Of a DNA stretch of 9,652 nucleotides, positions 1-6,490 are shown piece after piece. How positions within the stretch are numbered: position 1 is the first letter of the stretch; every line of letters starts with the position of its first letter. The notes beneath the pieces were generated by a model, which worked only from the letters and a program-made list of their open reading frames with translations, was not told the DNA's origin and made no database searches. The stretch lies in the NCBI GenBank assembly GCA_903930395.1, contig CAIYYE010000054.1, forward strand, positions 1 to 9,652. The letters are read 5' to 3'. This DNA comes from an uncultured beta proteobacterium. Its GTDB lineage: Bacteria; Pseudomonadota; Gammaproteobacteria; Burkholderiales; Rhodocyclaceae. The position numbers and the translations under genes were made by a program.

Positions 1-2
1 AA

Positions 3-290
3 GCAACGTCCGCGGTCGACACCGAAACCGAAAAGGAAATCCAGAAGGCGCTCGACAATCTGGTCAAGGGCCGCACCACCATCGCCATCGCCCACCGCCT
101 CAGCACGCTGCGCAAGGCCGACCGTCTGGTCGTCATGGATCGCGGCAAGATTGTCGAAATCGGCAATCACGACCAGTTGATGGCCATCGAAGGCCATTAC
201 TACAAGCTCTACCAGGCCCAGGCCCGCAACGTCGACACCGAGCCGGAACTGCCGCGCGCCCCCGAGCAGCAAAAAAGTCATGTGGGATAA
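3..290 (+). CDS. ABC exporter ATP-binding subunit, C-terminal end (cyanophycin-associated type); 5' end outside window
   Basis: Only the last 95 residues are visible, in frame from base 3 to TAA at 288-290. They are the end of an ABC nucleotide-binding domain. The visible start ATSAVDTETE matches the D-loop region after Walker B, and the switch (H-loop) histidine lies in AIAHRLSTLRKADR. The next stretch, VVMDRGKIVEIGNHDQL, is typical of MsbA/LipA-type exporters with a fused membrane domain; the membrane part would lie upstream. The last 20 or so residues are a polar, Pro/Glu-rich tail. The next gene encodes a DUF1854 protein and then come two cyanophycin synthetases; this ABC-DUF1854 pair is recognised as a companion of cyanophycin loci. 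Its substrate is unknown, and a link to cyanophycin rests on context alone. Confidence 0.9.
   Translation, partial: ATSAVDTETEKEIQKALDNLVKGRTTIAIAHRLSTLRKADRLVVMDRGKIVEIGNHDQLMAIEGHYYKLYQAQARNVDTEPELPRAPEQQKSHVG
284..287 (+). promoter_or_regulatory. Shine-Dalgarno-like GGGA that favours the ATG at 295
   Basis: GGGA lies 7 bases before ATG 295, inside the last codons of the ABC gene. The alternative in-frame ATG at 280 has no comparable purine block at a useful distance. This supports 295 as the start of the DUF1854 gene. The motif is only four bases, so the support is modest. Confidence 0.35.
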
Positions 291-294
291 AACC

Positions 295-765
295 ATGTCG
301 AATGCCAATTTCCAACTGCAACGCGACGCCTACGGCCGGCTGGTCCTGACCGCCAGCAATGGCGAAATCCACGAAGGCATTACCCCGGTGCGCGCTTTCC
401 CCATCGCCGCGCCCGACGAAGGTTTGTCGCTGGTCAATTACGAAGGCCACGAAGTTGCGTGGATCGAAAACCTCGCCGACCTGCCGCCAGCCATGGCCGA
501 ACTGATCGAAGCCGATCTGGCCAGTCGCGAGTTCGTGCCGGAAATCGAGCGCATCGTCGATGTCTCTAGCTTCGCCTGCCCGAGCACCTGGCAGTTGCTT
601 ACTAATCGCGGCAATGCCGAGCTGATCCTGAAAGGCGAGGAAGACATCCGTCGCCTGAGCCAGACTCGCCTGCTCATTGCCGATGCCCATGGAATCCAGT
701 TTCTGGTGCGCGATCTGAGCACGCTGGATCGTCAAAGCCGGAAGCTGCTCGACCGCTTCCTGTAA
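295..765 (+). CDS. DUF1854 family protein, cyanophycin-metabolism associated
   Basis: A 156-residue soluble protein from ATG 295 to TAA 763-765. An ATG at 280 would add five residues (MWDKT) and overlap the ABC gene by 11 bases. The sequence has features I recognise from DUF1854: an N-terminal RDAYGRLVLT block, the centre VRAFPIAAPDEGLSLV, then GHEVAWI, ASREFVPEIERI, SSFACPSTW, LKGEEDIRRL, and the C-terminal HGIQFLVRDLSTLDRQSRKL. No signal peptide or membrane segment is visible. It sits directly behind the ABC exporter ATPase, so the two are probably co-translated, and DUF1854 may be a cytoplasmic accessory of that transporter. No biochemical activity is established for the family, to my knowledge. 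The family call is firm; the role is inference from the adjacent cphA genes. Confidence 0.87.
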   Translation: MSNANFQLQRDAYGRLVLTASNGEIHEGITPVRAFPIAAPDEGLSLVNYEGHEVAWIENLADLPPAMAELIEADLASREFVPEIERIVDVSSFACPSTWQLLTNRGNAELILKGEEDIRRLSQTRLLIADAHGIQFLVRDLSTLDRQSRKLLDRFL

Positions 766-777
766 CGCTTTGTCCGC

Positions 778-798
778 TTGTGTGACATTTTTGCACAA
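778..798 (+). promoter_or_regulatory. Candidate operator: TTGTG-N11-CACAA inverted repeat ahead of cphA'
   Basis: In the 118-base gap between the DUF1854 gene and cphA', TTGTG (778-782) and CACAA (794-798) form a perfect 5+5 inverted repeat with an AT-rich centre. The overlapping TGTGACATTTTTGCACA resembles a CRP/FNR-type site but with one extra spacer base. A -10-like TTAATAAT lies downstream at 825-832 without a good -35 at the right distance, as expected for an activator-dependent promoter. This is a weak pattern in a short gap, and no regulator can be named. Confidence 0.22.
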
Positions 799-883
799 CG
801 GTCATCCCCGACTGGACGAAAGCGTTAATAATGCTGAAATCAAACATTCATCACCGCAGGCCATCGGAGCCAGAGCCAAGAGC

Positions 884-3139
884 ATGAAAAAAAGGGACAT
901 CATTTTCCGGGACACGATTTCATTGCGTGGACCCAATATCTGGACCTACCCCCCGGTCATCGAAAGCTGGATCGACATCGGCGAACTCGAAGACTTCCCC
1001 TCGGACAAGCTGCCAGGCCTCTATGAGCGCCTGAGTACCTGGCTCCCCGGCCTGGTCGAACATCGCTGCAACTATGGCGAGCACGGTGGTTTCCTGCGCC
1101 GCCTCAAGGAAGGCACCTGGACCGGTCACATTCTCGAACATGTCGTGCTCGAACTGATGACGCTGGCCGGCCTGCCCGATGGTTTCGGCCGTACCCGCGA
1201 AACCACGACGCGTGGTGTCTACAAGCTCGTCGTCTCCAACTTCCACGAAGAAGTGACGCGCATGTCGCTTGATGTCGGCCGCGAACTCCTGCTCGCTGCA
1301 ATCGCCGACCAGCCTTACGATCTCGACGAAGCCGTCCGCCTGCTCCGCCGCAAGGTCGACCGCAAATACCTCGGCCCATCGACCGCCGCCATCGTGCTGG
1401 CCGCCGAAAAGCGCGGCATTCCGCACATCCGCCTGCTCGATGATGGCAACCTCGTCCAGCTCGGCTACGGCGCCGCCATGCGCCGCATCTGGACGGCCGA
1501 AACCGACCAGACCAGCGCCATCGCCGAAACCATTTCGCGCGACAAGGATTTGACCAAGGAACTGATCTCCTCGGTCGGCGTCCCCGTCCCCGAAGGCCGC
1601 GAAGTCGACAGCGCCGACGACGCCTGGGATGCAGCAGAGGACATCGGCGTGCCGGTCGTCGTCAAACCGACGGACGGCAACCATGGTCGCGGCGTATTCA
1701 TCGACCTGACAACGAAGGAAGAAGTCGCCAAGGCTTATGCCATCGCCGTCGAAGAAGGTTCCGGTGTACTCGTCGAACGCTCCATCCAGGGCATCGAACA
1801 TCGCCTGCTGGTGGTCGGCGGCAAACTGGTCGCCGCCAACCGCAGCGACCTGATCACCGTGACCGGCGACGGCAAATCAACGGTGCAGGCACTGATCGAC
1901 AGCCAGGTCAACATCGACCCGCGGCGCGGCACGACAGAGCTGCATCCGCTCTCCATCATCAAGATCGACACCGCCGCCAAAATTGAACTGGAACGCCAGG
2001 GCCTCAGCGCCGAGAGCGTCCCGGCCAAGGACCGCGAAGTACTCATCCAGCGCAACGCCAACCACGCTTTCGACTGCACCGACGAAGTCCATCCCGAGAC
2101 TGCCCAGGTCGCCGCACTGGCCGCCCGCGTCGTCGGCCTCGACATCGCCGGCATCGACCTCGTCTGTCAGGACGTCTCCAAGCCGCTCGGCGAGCAGGGC
2201 GGCGCCATCGTTGAAGTCAACGCCGGCCCCAGCCTGCTCATGCACATCAAGCCGGGCATCGGCAAGCCGCGCCCGGTTGGCCAGGCCATCGTCGACAACC
2301 TCTTCGCCGAGAGCGAGAGCGGTCGCGTACCACTGGTCGGCGTCACCGGCACGCACGGGAAGAACACCGTCGCCAAGATGGTCGCCCACCTGATTTATCT
2401 CTCAGGCAAACACAGCGGTCTGGCTTGCCAGGACGGCATCTTCCTCGACCGTCGCCACGTCCAGAAAGCCAATGCCGCCAACTGGGAAGGTGGTCGTCGC
2501 CTGCTACTCAACCGTTCCGTACAAGCTGCCGTCATTGAAAACGGCTCCTCGGTCATTCTTGGCGAAGGCTTGGCCTATGACCGCTGCTCGGTCGGCATCG
2601 TCACCAACATCGTTTCGGAAGAAGAAGACCTGTCGCGCTGGGATACCCAGCCGACCGGCGGCGAGTACTACACGACACCGCGCTCGATCTACCGGACGCA
2701 GGTCGATGTCGTGCTGCCGAGCGGCCATGCCGTGCTCAATGCCGAAGACGAGCTGGTCGCCGATTTCGCCGAACTGTGTGATGGCGAGGTGATTTTCTTC
2801 GCCGTCGATCCGGCCAACCCGACACTGCTCGCCCATCTGGCCGCCGGCAAGCGAGGCGTCACCGTCTCCGACAAGCGCATCGTGCTGCGCTCGGGGGCCG
2901 ATGAAATCCGCCTGAGCCGCCTCGTCGACGCACCCTACATCGGCAAGGCCAAGCTGCCCAAGAACATCGCCAACGTGCTGGCCAGCATCGCCGCCGGCTG
3001 GGCTCTGGGCCTGAGCAAGGAAGTCATGACCACCGGGATCAAGACCTTCGGTCTCGATCTGGTCGATCACGCCGCCCTGATACCGCAGCTCGCCAAAAAG
3101 TCGCAACCCGCCAAGAAGCCGGCTTCCGCCCGCAAATAA
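884..3139 (+). CDS. cphA': CphA'/CphA2-like cyanophycin synthetase paralogue with degenerate, truncated Mur-ligase domain
   Basis: A 751-residue protein. ATG 884 (MKKRDIIF) is the first ATG in frame; the open frame runs back to a TTG at 770, but those 38 extra codons do not resemble the family. Layout: N-terminal domain about 1-160, ATP-grasp (G) domain about 160-480, with KPTDGNHGRG (K261) as the ATP-binding loop and GAIVEVNAGPSLLMH at its end, and Mur-like (M) domain from about 480. The N domain has an intact HxxEHxxxE motif (H82, E85, H86, E90). The M domain is eroded: the P-loop reads GTHGKNTV (489-496) instead of GTNGKTTT, the sister's ETARGG is ENGSSV (from E552), the GDHLG segment is absent, and the Mur C-terminal domain is missing. 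The protein ends in a Lys/Ala/Pro-rich tail. Cyanobacterial CphA2, which also has a dead M domain, polymerises beta-Asp-Arg dipeptides with its ATP-grasp domain; the same activity is inferred here, not shown. A betaproteobacterial paralogue of this sort has been called cphA'. Confidence 0.88.
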   Translation: MKKRDIIFRDTISLRGPNIWTYPPVIESWIDIGELEDFPSDKLPGLYERLSTWLPGLVEHRCNYGEHGGFLRRLKEGTWTGHILEHVVLELMTLAGLPDGFGRTRETTTRGVYKLVVSNFHEEVTRMSLDVGRELLLAAIADQPYDLDEAVRLLRRKVDRKYLGPSTAAIVLAAEKRGIPHIRLLDDGNLVQLGYGAAMRRIWTAETDQTSAIAETISRDKDLTKELISSVGVPVPEGREVDSADDAWDAAEDIGVPVVVKPTDGNHGRGVFIDLTTKEEVAKAYAIAVEEGSGVLVERSIQGIEHRLLVVGGKLVAANRSDLITVTGDGKSTVQALIDSQVNIDPRRGTTELHPLSIIKIDTAAKIELERQGLSAESVPAKDREVLIQRNANHAFDCTDEVHPETAQVAALAARVVGLDIAGIDLVCQDVSKPLGEQGGAIVEVNAGPSLLMHIKPGIGKPRPVGQAIVDNLFAESESGRVPLVGVTGTHGKNTVAKMVAHLIYLSGKHSGLACQDGIFLDRRHVQKANAANWEGGRRLLLNRSVQAAVIENGSSVILGEGLAYDRCSVGIVTNIVSEEEDLSRWDTQPTGGEYYTTPRSIYRTQVDVVLPSGHAVLNAEDELVADFAELCDGEVIFFAVDPANPTLLAHLAAGKRGVTVSDKRIVLRSGADEIRLSRLVDAPYIGKAKLPKNIANVLASIAAGWALGLSKEVMTTGIKTFGLDLVDHAALIPQLAKKSQPAKKPASARK
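1127..1153 (+). other. Intact HxxEHxxxE motif in the CphA' N domain (putative zinc-hydrolase site)
   Basis: The codons give H82-I-L-E85-H86-V-V-L-E90. An inverted-zincin-like arrangement at this place in the N-terminal domain corresponds, as I recall, to the third, primer-generating hydrolytic site described in some cyanobacterial CphA1 enzymes. The motif is seen directly; its activity in this protein is inferred. The equivalent site in the downstream CphA is degenerate. Confidence 0.6.
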
Positions 3140-3154
3140 CAAGGATCAAGCGTC

Positions 3155-5728
3155 ATGGACGTTTCCCGCATTCGCGCCCTGCGCGGCCCCAACCTGTGGA
3201 GCCGGCATACCGCCATTCAGGCCATCGTCTCCTGCGAAGGGGCCGAAGTCGCCATTTCCGACCTGCCCAATTTCGAAGCTCGCCTGCGCGAACGCTTCCC
3301 GGAACTCGGCGACCTGATTCCCTCCGACCACCTCGACACCGTGTCGATGGCCCACGCCCTTGAATTCGCCGCCCTCGGCCTGCAAGCCCAGGCCGGTTGC
3401 CCGGTGACCTTCAGCCGCACGGCGCAGACGGTCGATCAGGGGATTTACCAGGTCGTCGTCGAATACACCGAAGAAGATGTCGGTCGCCTCGCCTTCGAGC
3501 GCGCCGAGCAGCTTTGCAACGCCGCCCTCAACGACACGCCTTTCGACCTCGACGGCACGCTCAAGGAGTTGCGCGACCTCGACGAAGACATCCGCCTTGG
3601 CCCCTCAACCGGCGCCATCGTCTCGGCCGCCATGGCCCGCGGCATTCCCTACCGCCGCCTGACCCAGGGCAGCCTCGTGCAATTTGGCTGGGGCAGCAAG
3701 CAGAAGCGCATCCAGGCAGCCGAAACCAGCCTGACCAGCGCCATCGGCGAATCGATTGCGCAGGACAAGGAACTGACCAAGAAGCTGCTGCACGCCTCCG
3801 GCGTCGCCGTGCCTTATGGCCGCCCGGTCGACGATGAAGACGATGCCTGGGTTGCCGCCCTCGAAGTCGGCCTGCCGGTCGTCGTCAAGCCGCAGGATGG
3901 CAATCAGGGCAAGGGTATTTCGGTCAATCTGACCACCGAGGAACAGGTGCGCCGCGCCTACCGCGTCGCCATCGAATTCCGCGACGACATCATGGTCGAG
4001 AAATTCCTCTCCGGCCACGACTGGCGTCTGCTCGTCATTGGTGACAAGCTGATCGCCGCCGCTCGGCGCGACCCGCCGCTGGTCATCGGCGACGGCACGC
4101 ACACCGTGCGCGAGCTGGTCAATATCGTCAATTCCGACCCCCGCCGCTCGGACGGCCACGCCACCTCGCTGACCAAGATCCGCTTCGACGAAATCGCCCT
4201 CGCCCGCCTTGAAGAACAAGGCTACAGCGCCGACTCGGTGCCCGGCCGGGGCGTTCGCGTCGTCCTCCGCAACAACGCCAACCTGTCCACCGGCGGCACC
4301 GCCACCGATGTCACCGACGACGTGCACCCCGAACTAGCGGCTGCCGCCGTCGCTGCCGCGCAAACCGTCGGCCTCGACATCTGCGGCATCGACGTCGTCT
4401 GCGACACCATGCACAAGCCGCTCGAAGAACAGGGCGGCGGCATCGTCGAATGCAATGCCGCACCCGGCCTGCGCATGCACCTCGATCCCTCCTTCGGCAA
4501 GGGCCGCGCCGTCGGCGAAGCGATTGTCGGCATGATGTTCCCGGACGGCGACAATGCCCGCATCCCGGTCGTTGCCATCGCCGGCACCAACGGCAAGACG
4601 ACGACCAGCCGCCTGATCGGCCGGATTTTTGAGGCAAACGGCCTGCGCGTCGGCATGACCAGCACCGACGGCATCTACGTCGAAGGCCGCCGCATCGATT
4701 CCGGCGACTGCTCCGGCCCGCGCAGCGCACGCAATGTGCTGATGCACCCGGACGTCGACGCGGCCGTCTTTGAAACCGCGCGAGGCGGCGTGCTGCGCGA
4801 AGGCCTCGGCTTCGACATGTGCGACGTCGCCGTGATCACCAATATCGGCCTCGGCGACCACCTCGGCCTCAACTACATCACGACCGTCGATGAACTCGCC
4901 GTCGTCAAGCGCGTCATCGTCGAAAACGTCGCGACGACCGGCACCGCCGTGCTCAACGCGGCCGACCCGGTGGTGGCTGCAATGGCCCATCACTGCCACG
5001 GCGAAGTCATCTTCTTCGCCCGCGACCGCATGAACCCGGTCCTCGCCACGCACCGCGCCCAGGGCAAGCGCGTCGTCTATGTCGAACGCGACGCCGTCAT
5101 CTGCAGTGAAGGCCGCAAGAAGCATCGCATCCAGCTCGCCAACATCCCGCTCACCCGCAACGGCACCATCGGCTTCCAGGTCGAGAATGCCATGGCCGCC
5201 ATCGGCACCGGCTGGGCGCTGGGCTATGACTGGGAAGTCGTCGAAGGCGCCCTTGCCAACTTCGTCAGCGATGCCGCCACCGCCCCCGGCCGCTTCAACG
5301 TCTTCGACTACAAGGGCGCCACGCTGATCGCCGACTACGGCCACAACCCGGACGCCATCCAGGCGCTGGTCGGCGCCATCGACAACATGCCGGCAGTCCG
5401 CCGCTCAGTCGTCATCAGCGGCGCCGGCGACCGGCGCGACGACGACATCCGCCAGCAGACCGAAATCCTCGGCGACGCCTTCGACGACGTGATTCTCTAC
5501 CAGGACGCCTGCCAGCGCGGCCGCGAGGACGGTGAAGTCATCGGCCTCTTGCGCGACGGCCTGGCCAACGCCCGGCGCACCAAGCAGATCGATGCCATCA
5601 CCGGCGAATTCATCGCCATCGACGCCGCCCTTGCCCGCCTGCAACCGGGCGACCTCTGCCTGATCCTGATCGACCAGGTCGAAGAGGCACTGGCGCATAT
5701 TGCCCAGCGGATTGCCGAAGCGGGCTGA
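3155..5728 (+). CDS. cphA: Cyanophycin synthetase CphA, full length
   Basis: An 857-residue cytoplasmic enzyme that makes cyanophycin (multi-L-arginyl-poly-L-aspartate) from Asp and Arg using ATP. The length fits the family (roughly 850-900). ATG 3155 is preceded by AAGGA at 3141-3145, nine bases away. Domains: N domain about 1-160; ATP-grasp domain about 160-470 (adds Asp to the backbone), with KPQDGNQGKG at K245 and GGIVECNAAPGLRMH at its end; Mur-ligase-like domain about 470-857 (adds Arg to the side chain), with P-loop GTNGKTTT (477-484), ETARGG (from E540), TNIGLGDHLG, and DYGHNPDAI (from D727) in the Mur C-terminal domain. All expected motifs of both ligases are intact. The N-domain metal site is not: it reads HALEFAALG (67-75), with Phe for the second His and Gly for the last Glu. 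It lies 15 bases behind cphA' and before a strong terminator, so the two are one transcription unit. Confidence 0.96.
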   Translation: MDVSRIRALRGPNLWSRHTAIQAIVSCEGAEVAISDLPNFEARLRERFPELGDLIPSDHLDTVSMAHALEFAALGLQAQAGCPVTFSRTAQTVDQGIYQVVVEYTEEDVGRLAFERAEQLCNAALNDTPFDLDGTLKELRDLDEDIRLGPSTGAIVSAAMARGIPYRRLTQGSLVQFGWGSKQKRIQAAETSLTSAIGESIAQDKELTKKLLHASGVAVPYGRPVDDEDDAWVAALEVGLPVVVKPQDGNQGKGISVNLTTEEQVRRAYRVAIEFRDDIMVEKFLSGHDWRLLVIGDKLIAAARRDPPLVIGDGTHTVRELVNIVNSDPRRSDGHATSLTKIRFDEIALARLEEQGYSADSVPGRGVRVVLRNNANLSTGGTATDVTDDVHPELAAAAVAAAQTVGLDICGIDVVCDTMHKPLEEQGGGIVECNAAPGLRMHLDPSFGKGRAVGEAIVGMMFPDGDNARIPVVAIAGTNGKTTTSRLIGRIFEANGLRVGMTSTDGIYVEGRRIDSGDCSGPRSARNVLMHPDVDAAVFETARGGVLREGLGFDMCDVAVITNIGLGDHLGLNYITTVDELAVVKRVIVENVATTGTAVLNAADPVVAAMAHHCHGEVIFFARDRMNPVLATHRAQGKRVVYVERDAVICSEGRKKHRIQLANIPLTRNGTIGFQVENAMAAIGTGWALGYDWEVVEGALANFVSDAATAPGRFNVFDYKGATLIADYGHNPDAIQALVGAIDNMPAVRRSVVISGAGDRRDDDIRQQTEILGDAFDDVILYQDACQRGREDGEVIGLLRDGLANARRTKQIDAITGEFIAIDAALARLQPGDLCLILIDQVEEALAHIAQRIAEAG

Positions 5729-5745
5729 CGCACATCACCTCAGAC

Positions 5746-5775
5746 AAGGCCCGGCATCGTCCGGGCCTTTTTTTT
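5746..5775 (+). terminator. Rho-independent terminator of the cyanophycin operon
   Basis: GGCCCGG (5748-5754), a six-base loop CATCGT, and CCGGGCC (5761-5767) make a perfect 7-bp GC stem. Eight Ts follow (5768-5775), and two As before the stem can pair with the first Ts. It lies 17 bases after the cphA stop. This is a strong, textbook-shaped intrinsic terminator reading on the + strand. Confidence 0.93.
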
Positions 5776-5952
5776 GGGATTCGAGAGGCTCAGGCAATAA
5801 TTTGGCGATACATACGGGTGACTCAATTCGGCCATGATCCGCCGTTCATCGACTCATATCGTACGACCGGAATGCAGTGCGGGAGCGGTCAAAGGATTTT
5901 CGACTTCTGGGCATGCAATCCCATATTAGAATCTGCATTGACACGGGGTCCA

Positions 5953-5961
5953 TGCTATGAT
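5953..5961 (+). promoter_or_regulatory. Extended -10 promoter-like sequence for the small gene at 5991
   Basis: TGC-TATGAT is an extended -10 element (TGn plus a hexamer one mismatch from TATAAT). Transcription would start near 5968, about 23 bases before ATG 5991. A perfect TTGACA lies at 5938-5943, but the spacer is only 12 bases, too short for a normal -35/-10 pair, so the extended -10 is the better reading. The surrounding DNA is AT-richer than the flanking operons, which raises the chance of a random match. Confidence 0.4.
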
Positions 5962-5990
5962 TTTCGGGCAATTACCACGTCAAAAACCCC

Positions 5991-6365
5991 ATGCCACATC
6001 GCATAAATTGGAAAAATTTTAACTTCGAAGCTGAATTCTTCGGCGAAGTATCGGCAGCAGAGATCGACGAAGTTAATATGATTTTTTGTGGGGACGAGAG
6101 GTTCGATATGGTGAGAACCTCTATATGGGATATGTCGCGAATCACTCAGTTAACAATCGAATTTGGCGAAATTGAATATGCCGCTGCTTTCGATAAAGGT
6201 GCTTCGACAAGCAAGGCATCATTGAAGGGGGCCATCGTTGTTCCTGACAGCCATGTTCGACAACTTGTCGAAACCTACTTGTCAATTTCGAATGAATTGG
6301 ACAATGGCTGGGATACCCGTCTCTTTGACAATATCGAGAGCGCAAGAAAGTGGATTGAAAGTTGA
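5991..6365 (+). CDS. Small protein of unknown function, possibly SpoIIAA/STAS-like fold
   Basis: A 124-residue acidic, soluble protein with no signal peptide or membrane segment. I do not recognise it firmly. Its layout resembles small SpoIIAA-like (STAS/SEC14-type) proteins: an N-terminal strand ending FFGEVSAAEID, a middle DMSRITQLT, and a C-terminal LFDNIESARKWIES, where an F-D-x-x-E-x-A-x-x-W-I pattern is common in that group. This is a weak call. There is no clear Shine-Dalgarno sequence before ATG 5991, but an extended -10 lies about 30 bases upstream, so the mRNA would have a short leader. It stands alone between the cphA terminator and the convergent nir operon. Base composition differs from its neighbours: bases 6061-6120 have 25 G/C of 60, against 40 of 60 in a sample within cphA (4381-4440). 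That suggests acquisition by transfer, or a gene under different selection. Confidence 0.6.
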   Translation: MPHRINWKNFNFEAEFFGEVSAAEIDEVNMIFCGDERFDMVRTSIWDMSRITQLTIEFGEIEYAAAFDKGASTSKASLKGAIVVPDSHVRQLVETYLSISNELDNGWDTRLFDNIESARKWIES

Positions 6366-6490
6366 GACACTCTTAACGATCAGTCTATTGCTGCCGATCA
6401 TGGGAAATCGCCGAGCGTCCGAAATGGGCACTTAAGCGACTAATAACCAAATTTCAGTTGTACCGATTTTTTCCGGTTGGCCGTGATCAA

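Noticed and set aside
780..796. Sigma-54 (-24/-12) promoter before cphA'
   Set aside because: TTGC fits a -12 element, but the -24 position reads GTGTGA and lacks the GG expected 10 bases before the GC.
770..883. 38-codon upstream extension of cphA' from a TTG start
   Set aside because: The extension has no similarity to the start of the sister CphA, which begins close to the RGPN-W block, and ATG 884 places that block at the normal distance.
4334..5344. 336-codon minus-strand open frame antisense to cphA, and similar ones at 920-1801 and 3605-4327
   Set aside because: Asp/Gly/Ala/Val-rich translations typical of antisense shadows of GC-rich genes; the + strand proteins carry all the conserved motifs.
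5938..5961. TTGACA and TATGAT read as a standard sigma-70 promoter
   Set aside because: The spacer is 12 bases, against the usual 16-18. Kept only as an extended -10 element.
5818..6006. 62-codon + strand open frame starting at a GTG, just before the small gene
   Set aside because: No family resemblance, mixed low-complexity composition, no ribosome binding site, and it overlaps the better-supported ATG at 5991 and the promoter-like element.
6458..6482. Possible terminator between the convergent genes (ACCG, AT-rich loop, CGGT)
   Set aside because: Only a 4-bp stem and no T-run after it on either strand; too weak to report as a terminator.
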